Below are positions 49,601 to 61,600 of a stretch of DNA of 64,000 bases, piece by piece. Position 1 is the stretch's first letter; the number at the start of each line of letters is the position of its first letter. The notes below the pieces were generated by a model that worked only from the letters and a program-made list of their open reading frames with translations, did no database searches and was not told where the DNA came from. Both the position numbers and the translations under genes were made by a program. This DNA is from Prinia subflava (lineage: Eukaryota > Chordata > Aves > Passeriformes > Cisticolidae), in assembly GCF_021018805.1 (NCBI RefSeq), contig NC_086283.1, forward strand, positions 57,365,775 to 57,429,774. The letters are read 5' to 3'.

Positions 49601-52600
49601 GACAATCAAAACACAACAAGAACCTTTTTCTAATATCCCACCTAAACCTTCCCTGACATAAATTCAGACTATTTCCTTGGGTCCTGTCAGTGGTCACAAC
49701 AGAGAAGAGATGACCGTCTGCCCCTTCTCTTCCTCTCATGAGGAAGGTGGAGATCACCATAAGATCTCTGCTCAGTCTCCTCCTCTCCAGGCTGAATAGA
49801 TCAAGTGACCTCAGCTACTCATCATATAGTTTCCCTTCAAGGCCCTTCATTATCCTTGTGGCCCTCCTTTGGATGCTAAGAGCTTTATGTCCTTCTCATA
49901 TTAACGCACCCAAAACTGCACACAGGATTCTGCCCAGCGAAGGGCAGAGCAGCAGCAGGAGGGACAATCTCCTCCCTTGCTTGGTGATGCTGTGCCTGAT
50001 GGCCCAAGGACACAGCTGGGCCTCCTGGCAGCCAGGGCACTGCTCACTCACGTTCAACTTGCCATTGATCACTGTAGAAGTCAGTAAAACAAAGCATGCA
50101 TTAGCTTACTTTATTTCAGGAGTAATGATTTCTGCTGCTAAACTGTCAGAAGGCTCTTGTCTTCCCAGAGGCATCAGTCCTGAGTAAGGAAAAGCACACC
50201 ACTTAACTTTTTACATGACAAGAAGACATTGTTCTAGAAGTTTTAGACAGTGTAAAATGACACAAAGCCAGGCTACAGCAAGACTGACAGACAAGCACCA
50301 TGTCATTTGGTGAACCACTACATCTGATTTTATCCATTCTGAAGAAATAATGTTGCACTCTATTTCCTGCTCGTTCTCTTATCTAAGAACTACAAACGTA
50401 CACAAGATTACACATACAAATGAACTACAACACAGGAAACATCATGAGAAAATATCTCTACAAAGAAAACATGTATGTAACTACATAGAAATCAGATATA
50501 CATTACAAAAATATCCCATTGGAGAGTAGAATTTCTGATTGACTGGAATAACATTCAAAGATTTTGCTTGCTTATGAAGCTATGAATAATTGAAGTTTTT
50601 CACTGTTGATTTTATAAGAGCTTAAGTTTATTCTGTGCTAAACAAAAGCACATTCAATACTCTACGGAAAACTTCCATACACTGTAGAAAAGAGGCATTT
50701 AATCTCTTGATTTGTCCTTTACCTGTAGTGGTGAGTTGACCTTCCTGAGCTTGTACACATCTAAGCTCTTCAATAGTTTCTTTCAAAGAATCCCTTTCTG
50801 TTCTTAATCTCTGAGTAATTGGAAAGAGAATGAATATTAGTCTTGGCAGTACAAATCCATCTCTAACAGCCTTCAAAATTTTTTTTTAAAAATTAGTGCA
50901 ACTCTAGAAATTACTTTCAAATTAAAGTATGTCCAGCTATTTTGTAACAGAATAAATGTAAGTATGATATATTCCACAGTAACAGTGGTTTGGGGTTTTT
51001 TTGGAAGAAGAGTTACTGATCTTATTGGATTAAAAATAGCAGGGGTATAAGCTTACAAAATCAAGACATTAGTGACACAAAGTTCTGGTACCAGGTAGTA
51101 AACAGTATCCACTGACACCACTCAGCTGTTTTCCTTTCACTGGGGTTGATTCCAAGGGAAATGGAAGTCACTTGAGAGACCACAGATTTTTCCCTCACCA
51201 TGAATCCAAGATTCAGCCATGAGTGAGATAACGAGCAGGTAAGTACAGAGTCAATATAACAAGCTGCTTTTACTTGATTTTGTTTGTCTTTCACCAGTGA
51301 AAGTGTGAATAACATTTCCATATTGCATCCCGCCTGTGTGCCAGCTGGCCTTGTCATTCACCTGCATCTTGGTTATGAAAGAAAACTAGTTGCTTAAGAC
51401 TGGTCCAAATAGAACTGAAGAACAGGACAGGATCACCTTGGGATCCAGACAGATGTGCTATTTCAGTAGCATCAGGCAAATACTCTTTCAATTTGGCACA
51501 AGTGCCCTTCTGGCAAAAAATGAGAATCTATGGATAGCATCAAGTTTTTGTCCAGAAGGTTGCCAAGAGTCAAAAAAAAAGGAAAGAAACTACTACGTAA
51601 TGATCCAAGTTGTAATTTGCTCTAAAATCAGACATGTTTAGTATTACTAAATGTTCCATGACAGACCTTGCCTCTAGGTAGGTATGGAATTGTGTTGGCT
51701 GATAGCATTTCATTTTACTAACAGTCAATTGCCAAATGCCAGAGTATTTTAGTAACTAGAAAAGGCTCTAGGGTTTCACTGGTACAAGCAGCTAAATAAT
51801 TCTCTTAGAACTTGAAACACACCACAGAGGTTTAAATTCCAAGCTACTTTAATGAAGATATCAAACACTACCATGCTTTGCCAGAACATAAGGAAAAGGA
51901 TAAAATCAATTTCGGTAACTATTTCCAAAATATAACTGACAAGATACCACTACCTAGTTTGTGATCTGTGGTGGGCTACTTTACTGATACATATTGACAA
52001 CAGAGAACAGAAAGAGTTAGGTAATACAGACAGCAAATCACTGAACTCATGTGATGAAGGACTTCTAGCTGTAATTTGCTTCTCTCATGTGTATATCCAT
52101 TCAAAAGAGTGTACTTAAAAACAACATCCAGCTCAAAAAATTGCTATTTGCCAGGAAGTAAAACAGAAAACTGTATGACAATGGCCTGCAATTCAGATCC
52201 TTTGTGCAACATGAAGTGGTCTACTGAGCTATGGATAAGCCACAGAAACAACCTTACCATTGTTCAACATAAAAAAATTGGAAAAAAAACCAGCTTAAAA
52301 ATAAAAAGCAGGAAAGAAAGCCAAAGCACAATACCAATACAGTTATTATGATCATTCCAGCCTGATTTGAAGGGCAGATGGAAGTGATGTGAAGGTCAAG
52401 TGTTCACCAGAACTTGAAAATTTAATAAAAAATGGCAATCAATGGCCTATGAACATAAAGTAACTGAAAACCTTCAGTTCAAATGATATTTAAGTGCTGG
52501 GCTTGGAAATCTTGGAAATAACTAGACATGAAAAATTACTATTGAGGAAAAAGCCTACAGAGTCTGACAGTTGGATCAATGGATTTATAATTAAAACATG

Positions 52601-55600
52601 CCTAAGAAACTGCTAGCTTCACTTGCTGACCTTGATTTTAGGTAGTTTGAGGCACCTGCATATACATTCCTAAGAAACAAGCTGAAATTAACTGTTGAGA
52701 TATGACAGCGTGTAAGAGAAATCTGAAGGATCAGTCTCGGCAAAAGAGGACAGAGCAATTAATTGCAGAACCACTAGCAGCAAATGACACAAGAGGAAGG
52801 GGATAGATTGGTATCTACCCTTTGTGTTCCACACTGGCAGTACAAGATAGGTCAACAAGGAGCAACAAGGTCATAAAAGGTGAGATTGCCCTGAACACAA
52901 CTACTATACAACGATATATAACTACTAAGCCTCTTGCTACTCTAATGATGACTCTATAAAGAGAAGCATGCTGATGGTACCTCAAAAAATGCCTTAGGAA
53001 AAAAACCAAAAAAACCAGGAATTTAGTTCTACGATGATGCTGCAAAAACCTTGTTGGAAATAGCTTTTCAGAATACATAGTAATTACCACAGGTATTTAT
53101 TAAATTTCTCATGGTAATGGTCAGGAAACAACTTTAGATGCCAAATATGAAGGCTTTTCCTCTTAAAAATGGGTTGCATGTGTCTTTGTACAGTCACTTT
53201 ATTCCATGCTGTACAATTCTTAGGTTCAAAAATGTATCTTGTACACAAACAGTAGAAAATTTTAGAGGAAAAAAGACTTCCTGATTTAAAAAGACAGCTA
53301 ACTATACCATAGCTCTCCGTTATAAAGGATACAAAGTTGCTTTTGTTACTAACAAAAAACCACCTTGACACTTACATCTTTTTCTTTTTGGAGGCTGTCT
53401 ACTTTTTCTTTCAGTCGTTTGCATTCATAATCTAATTTATCAGCTTTCTTGGATTCTTCAGATAACCTGTTTTGTAGTTCAACTGCCTGTGAGAACAAGA
53501 ATCAATAATGTGTCTACAAATGTTAAAACAAAATACACAAAACAAAGTAGCCAATTACAATGCACCACAAGTCATGTTGTAAAACAAGTGAAATAGTTAC
53601 TTATAGGACATACTAAAAACTTCTTTCATCAGTTGTTCTGTGTTTCAGCAAAATAAAAAGCATTCAAATATTAGGTCTTAGTTCAAGCAAAGATAGAAAA
53701 AATGTGAAGTATTTTCAGTATATCTGAAACAAGAATTTAAGCTCAAGCAACGTTTACAGAAAAAAAAAAGCTATGTAGTTCTAGGGATGAAAAAGCTCAG
53801 GAATAATAGAAAAATCTTTCTGCATTCTGAAAAGCCTAGTAAAAGGAAAAGATTCTGAAGAAAGTCAATTATCTACACCTTTTGTTAACTTTATTTCATA
53901 AGCCTCACTCAGAATTCAACTACTAGGTTCATGCAGCCAGGTAACATTCCCTAACCTGAGATGTTCTAATAATTTTTAATACACTAACATAAAGATTCAG
54001 CCACAGGCTACAAACAGTATTATTTCAGAGAGAAGCACTGCCAAAGGCACAGATCAGTCAAGAGCTGTTAAAATTAAATGAGCAGAACGTGAAAGCTGAG
54101 CACAACAGAAGGTAAATCAGTGAAGTCTTCCCTTTTCACAAGTTTCAGCCTTTCCTAGCAAAGATTCAGTCCGAGAACACTAGCAAAGCTCATAATGCAC
54201 AGAGCATGGAAGCAAATAAGCTAAATGAAGACTGACCTTCAAATACAAAAGCTGAATGAAGACTCAGCTAAAGACCTACAGCTTCTTCTGAAACAATTTA
54301 TAAGAAGCCTTTTTCATGGCTTTTAGATTACAAATTAAGTGATTAAACCAGTAGCCATATCTACATCAAGACTCCCCAGTGGTTCTAGCGGCCTTTTATT
54401 TTCAATGTGTACAACTATAGCAAAATAATTACAAGGCCTAAAATATGCATGGTCTTAAGTCTTAGAGAAGGACTTCACTGCTGTTGTTCTTAAATTAAAG
54501 ACTGCAAAACCAGCACAGGACTGCATTTTCTGAGATTAAATATAGGAACATGTTAGATACGAAAATACTTCATTCTTCAGATGTGACATCTATCACTAGG
54601 GCTATAACTGCAGGTGTAACAAAAAAAATTGCAGGCCTTCAGCCATGACAGTGCCACCACTTGCAAAGTATGAGTATTTTCACCTCAAATGGAAACAAAT
54701 GCATTCGTGTTTGTAATCAATCATGCTAAGGTAATAGTATGTAGAAAAACACGGCAGGAAATAAATTTCTCTTGAATTAGGACTTGTGAGTGTACAGAAA
54801 AACATATAGTTTCATGGTAATGCAGAAGATTAAAAAAAAACCGAACTGCCATCACATTTACTAAGCATTATCTGTGTGTGGAATGAGTAAAGCAGGGATC
54901 TTGCAACAAAGAAAAGCAAAACATACTGTTAACTATGTATCAGAATGCACATGCACAAAGGGGCTGAATTAAAATTACAAAAATTATCTTGGAATCTTCA
55001 CATTTTAATTCTTCATGCCGAAATAAAGTTTCTTAGAAAAGGCTTGTGCTTGCTCTCAGAAGAATGAAAACAAAACACCACCAACTCTGCTCTGTGCAGT
55101 GAAAATGCAATTTGCTTGCAGATTACTACAGGAATTTGAATCTACCACTTTCATCTGCGTAGCACAATGATTCTAAGCCAAAAAAATAACTCTCTAATGA
55201 CATCCTCATGAGTGGGGTTGGATCCTTCAAACACCAGACAAGACATATTTCATTACAGGAGCACACTACTCAGCAGTGACAAAACATCATAAGCCTTATA
55301 TCTGGCTTACTTCTGATAGCACAATTTAGGATTCCCAAAAAAATAATTTTGTGGCTTATGAGTCACAGGTAGGTCTCAAAAGGAGCCCAGTCTTACAGAC
55401 ACTGAAGACAAACACAGAGTGTTCATTTTGAGACACCATAGTCAGGTGAAGCAAACACATCTGCCACAGGACACCTGCGGCTTATTCCAGTCCCAGCCAA
55501 TAAACAGTTTTGCACCAAACAACAGTTCCTCATAAAGGAAATCCTACCCATAAAATACACGAACAGAGAAGAAAAGGAATACTTTAGCCACACAAATGAT

Positions 55601-58600
55601 GGGATTGGCCCCTTCCAAAAACCTTTTGGTTGGTGGAATAAGAAGAATCAAATGCAGATATTGAGGTTACACAACAGTATCATATGCTCAGCTGCTTAAT
55701 GGAGTGAAATATTGGCTTGCCAGTAAGCTTAATACTACTCGTGTGGAAGGTCATTCCTTTCTACATTTACTTTCCTCTTCGACCTCTCAGACAATTTTTA
55801 TTATCCAAGTTCTTTTTTACTGATAATATCATTTGGGCTGTATTTAATATTAATCCACATAGGCTGAAACTAGTTGTTTTAAATACTGAGATGGCCAAGC
55901 ACAGGGAAAAAATTCTAGTAAGTCTTAGGGAGACACATTGCTCCTGGGCTTTTAATATTGTTAGTACTTGTTTCTATCCTTTATTCAACACTGAAGTGAC
56001 ATGCAGGGAACCCCTGTGCTGTGATCATTTGATCAGGCAGAAATACACTACCACTTTCATAAGGCATGCTCCGTCTAGCCCTGCAACAAGAGTATCAGAA
56101 TGACACCGTGTCTCTGCAGTACAGAAGCAGAAACAAGATTAAGTATATCTTCCACCTTTACAGAAACAGCATCACATGGCACCTGGATAAGCAGGAGGGT
56201 AAACAGGTGCCTTTCACTCCTCAGAGTGTGCTGGTGACACATTTTGTATTTCACTAGGTGCGTATAAACAACAAGGCCAACATGTGTCCTTCTTTCTTCT
56301 TAAGTGGAAAAATTCAGATGTATCAGACAACCCAGAATTTTTAAAAAAGGGGTTATTTAACCCTAGGAACAACTTACCTCAGCTGTGGTGTGTTCCTCAT
56401 TGCTGGTAAATTGTATGTGAAAAGTGGATATTTTTTCTGAAGGTATAGCCTCCAATTCAAGCCCCGCTACTGAATATGAATTTGGAATCATTCAGGAAAA
56501 AAACCCCACTTAACATCTGTTGAGTTTTGAAATGCAAGAAATACTGCTTCTTGACAAAGTAGCAAACTTGTAGTAATGACAAGAATTGCAGGAAAGGAGG
56601 ACAAAGGTAGCAAGCACCTACAAAACATGGAAGTCTTCTAAACACGAGGTGTTTTTTTCATAGCTTTTTTTTTTACTTTGAGGTATTAGCCACGTTATGA
56701 AGACAAAGTGCTGAACAACACAGAGTACTATTGCACTAATGATGCTTGTCCTCACCTGTCTCTTGTATGTTTCCAGCTGACTGCGTGCCGCGTTGGCCTT
56801 TCTTAGTTCCTCCTCCAGGCTCACGGTATTTTGCATGTACATTGTATTCTTCTCTTCTAAAAGCTTCACTTGCCGCCGCAGATCGCCCAGGTCCTCCAAT
56901 TTCTTTTTGTATGACTCTACCTGGCTCTCTAACTTGGCTACTTTATCAGAAGAATGCCTGAAGGAACAGATTTGTATCAAATTTGAACTCTGAAAACTAC
57001 CAAAACTAACAGAATTTAAAATGCTTCCTCACTGTTTTTTTCAAAAAAATCTCAGTGGTTTCTTTCTTAATGCAGAAGACATTCTGAGACATGAAGGGGA
57101 GAACAATTAAGCAATCATATCCTCCTATTACTGATGTTTTCACTTTTAAATTGTCTGTTTTCTTCCCATAATTATTTGTCAACTCTAGGAGCTGCAGCTG
57201 AAGGTTCTTCTAGACCTTATCCCTCTTCCTAACAACCTTCTTATCTGCTTCCAATCTTAAAATAATAGCTAAAACAACCTCACTCCTACCCATTTCCTTT
57301 CAATTCTAAATTATCTTCTGTCCTAAATTTTTCAAGGGTAAAGAAGAAAAGTTTCTGACATTCAATTCATTTTAATGATAACCAGAAATAAAATCATAAA
57401 GATATCTCTGCTAGACAAATTTGTACTTGGTGACACAGAGGGACCATAAGTTATGGAACTTGATTTCTTAAAAAAAAAAAAGATAAAAAGAAAAAGAAAC
57501 ACCAGGCTTCAGCTTTTAAGAGTTTTATCAATCCACCTGCTGCACTGCCAAGATTACAATGGACCTCACCTCTCCCAATGACTTCTGCTACTATTATTGT
57601 TCTGAGTGTCATTTTAGAATCAAGCAATTTACAGACTTAATTTTCTGTGAAATCTAGGGAATCTCCCATTGTATTAATGGGTGGGTTTATGGGACACTGT
57701 GGCAGGCCAGCTCAGTTTAATCCTCAGTGACATGCAGGGCCTCTCTCCTGGGACAAAGAGTTGTTCTTTGAACCCATGCCACTTACTCAGTTTATGCAGC
57801 TTGATGGGTTCATTTCTTATATTAATGACAGAAGGGATAAAGACAGATGGCTTTGGTAGAAGGTTGCTGGTGAATCAGGAACAGCAGTATTAAATAAGCC
57901 TTGCTGCATAGAATGGGTAACTGTTTTGAATATTTCATGGCAATAAATGCCAATACTGAAGGAATATGCTTCATAGTAAAAGTGGCTGTCCCACCTTATA
58001 AACCCCTAGTATCATCAAATTATGACAGCTTTTGTTGCAAAAATCCAGTGGGAATGAGAGCTGTAACAGATATTGTTCATAATATTATTACATGATAAAC
58101 CAAAAGCACAACCCAAAGTCTGAATAATGCAAACCCAGGAAAGGAAACGGCCTAGTTTTCTGATGAGAACAGGTGCCTGAAACATGATGAAGGTGAATAC
58201 TGTGTACTCAAAGAGACAGTGAGTGCCCTGTTATAACCATAAATTGGTATAGCATTGCTAAGTTCACTAATAGTTACTGATTACGTACAACATAAGCAAC
58301 TATTTTAGTCAACCAGAATTGTGTGTTGATCTGTGCACCTAAACTGGAGGATCCAAAGAATCTTGGCACTGAAAGTGTTGATTATTCATTTATTAAAAAA
58401 AAAAGATAACGTAGATTAAGTACACAAATTATATAGATTAAAAGGTAGTAGTTAAAGAATTAATGGAACAAAATTTACCTGAGTACATCTATCTCATCCT
58501 TCAAAGACTGAGCCTCCTCTGCCAGTGTAGTAAGTTCTTCTGTTTGTTGTCTCAATTCTGCAATTTCCTTTTCTAGTTCTTCACAGCGTATTCGATAGTC

Positions 58601-61600
58601 ATCTTTGGCAGCTTCTAATCTGTAGGGATGAAAAAACCCCAGGAAATAATTTCTCATCCTAAATCACAGTTACCTCTCCTTATCATCACCCCCTCTAAGA
58701 ACACACAAAATGGCCTCCTGCTGTAGTGAAGGAAAACAACAACCCAATGTGCTTATTCAAAATGTAAAAAAGCAGGTTGACTTTATCAATGCTCCCAATT
58801 TAATATCAGTCTTTCTATTTGAAAATTCACCAGGTAAAGTACATTCTCATAAAGACAATACCTGAGGTTTCCTCCTATAACAGTAGTTTTTCACACGGGA
58901 AACTTAAGGATCTAATATTTTTTTATCTTCAGACATCCAGAGTTTGAAGATGACATCTTTATTCAAAGATTCTGTTCAGCTGCCCAACTCATCTACCTCC
59001 AACAATATTGACCTGATTGTTAGATGTTATAAAGGCCATAGGCCTGTCATTGTAGTGGCTTTATTTATTTACTCATAAAGAACCTCTGCATGCCCAGTAC
59101 ATCTGGATAACCAGGCTATGTAGTTGGCAAGTAAAGAACTCTAAACAAAGTTGCTGAACTGCTTGCATACCCCATGCACAGGCAAAGCTCTATTAACCTG
59201 GCAGTGAACAAAGGGAGTAAGTAATAGAAACCTTTTCAAAGTATTTTGAATGAATGGAAGAGGACACAACCCGGAACCAAAAGTCCTACTGTGATTTTGC
59301 TCTGAATTAAAAAAAAAAATCCAGGATGGGAGATAAAGGCATAAGGAAAAAAAAATTGAGTCCAAAAACATCCTACGAGAATGGAGATAAGAGTCTTTAA
59401 GTCATCCAAACCAGAAACAACAAAAATTTGGATCATAACAGACCAGAATAGTCAAAGGACAAAGAGGGAGGACTAGGAGGAAAAGTGGCGTACCACACCA
59501 GGCACCAGTTAAGCTGTACATATGTGCTGCTTGATCAGGTAGAGCTGGAAGCAACACAAATTGCCATTAGAAGCTACATAACATGAAGACATGAGAAGGA
59601 GGTAAAGGAGACCGGGAATGAGTCTCACATATGAAAATGGTTTTTAGAATAACCTTCAAAACCTGAAACTATAGTAACAGGCAAATGGGGACAAAATCTG
59701 TTTGAACAGTAATTGATACCAGACTCAGATAGGAATCACTGCAGAGCATGGAGATGAATCAGGAGAGATAAAAGGCAACGTTATCATTATTTTATTTCTT
59801 TACATGGTAGACATATAAAAAGAAGAAATCCAGGCAAGGTTGTTGTGAAAGAGAAGCACTGAATGTTTTTCAAGGAAATGATGGGAGATGGTATATCAGA
59901 ATAAGCAGGAAAGGAGGCTTAGCAAGACGTATTGGAAAAACGGCAAAACAAACAAAAAAAGGGAAGTAACATAGCATATATTGTAAGAATAGGAAAAAGG
60001 CAAGGAGAAGAAGACAGCAAAAGAAAAATTGGCAGGGTAAAGAAAGAAACATCATCATTTCACTCACAAAGGACAGGTGAAGTATGTCAGGGAGAATGAA
60101 AAAGTTATGGTGAAGTGAACCAGCTTTCTTCAGCAGAATAGGCTTATACTGCCTGAAACCAGCAGTCAAGAAGACTAGAAAGGATGTTTAAAGAGGAACT
60201 GTATTTTCACATATCAGGGAAATGTAAATAAAGTGCAGAACTCATACATGGATAATCTCCACCTTTCATCATTTCTGAAATTTGATTTCAAATTCAGAGG
60301 ACATATATTGCTACGTATACAATGCCACCAGTAGTACAGCCTGTAGCAAACTTTCACCTAGGAATTATTAGACCTTAAAAATACAATCAGAATTTGCATA
60401 AATAAAAGTATGCTACTTTTCATTGTCATTGACTGTGCAAAACAGGGGTGAAATGACTGCACACAAACAATTCAAAGTCACTCACAGTAGAGTGACATAT
60501 AAAGAACTTCAGAATTAAGAAACTGCTTCTGTTCATGCTGGATCTTGTAAATACTGAAATTATACTGTATACATCACTTTAAAAACTTTACTACTGTGGC
60601 TATACATCATCCATTATACTAATTTACATTTGCAGCAGAACCAGAAGTACCTAAGTCACCCCTACTGCCAGCAACCAACAAATAACCTAACCAAGTGTAG
60701 CTTTTCTACCTGAATGTTTCTTCTTGGAGTTGTTCTAGTTGTGTCTGCAGCTGCAGGTGTCTGCGACCTGCAGGACTGTTGGGATCTTCAATAGAATCAG
60801 ATTGATTTAAACGTTCCATCAAAATCTGGTTCTCGGCAAGCAGGCTGCTCTTCTCCTCTTGGAGGGCTGCAACCTATTTTAACAAGAGTATGAACAGGAA
60901 TAATTAACTTGCCCAGGTACAGAAAGCAGTATTTTTTCATGTTCATGATGAAGTATCAACAGAACCCACAAACAGAAACATGCAGGCTTCTGTAATCACA
61001 TATCACAAGAACACACTGTATCATTTAATAGATATTCAACAGCTATGTGATGTAACCAACAGACTGCAAAATTAAGGAGCAGAATCACAACTCAGGAAAC
61101 ACAATTACTCTTATGTATTTCACACAAGCATTTAAAGAAAAAGTCTCCTTCAACAGAAGGTAACTTCACTATAATAAAATCTGCATCCTTTCCCTACAAG
61201 CAAATAAAACTAGCTCTCCAGAGTAAAGGCCATCTGCAAGCAGGCCTGAAACAGGAACACAGTCCAGAAGATGGCTCAGTTTCCACTAACACTGTGAAAA
61301 CAGGCAATAGTGCAAAGAACTGAAAAAACTCTAAGACCTGAAACATGGGTTCACATATATTAACCATGACAACATAAGATCAGCTTTATTAATTCCAACA
61401 GTTACAAGAAACCTGAATTAATTTTTCAAAGTGGGGTTTCCATAGCAATGCCTTTCAGGACTCCCCCCTTCACACCCCTCATGTCTTCCAGATCACTATT
61501 AATTTACTTACAGTAAGATTTCATCTAAGTCCATACACCCTTAATGGTCTCCAGCAACTTCTGACTGGGATTTAACCATTAACTGGAACCGTTACAGCAG

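Larger units (their letters stand above)
46323..50109 (-). other. HOOK3: HOOK3 intron (3.8 kb), mostly nested CR1
   Basis: From 46690 to about 50085 this intron is almost entirely CR1 derived. Only the first 370 bases beside the exon at 46182-46322 are clearly unique. Confidence 0.85.

Noticed and set aside
55717..56103. Forward 128-codon frame inside a HOOK3 intron
   Set aside because: No domain, no splice support seen, composition like the surrounding intron.
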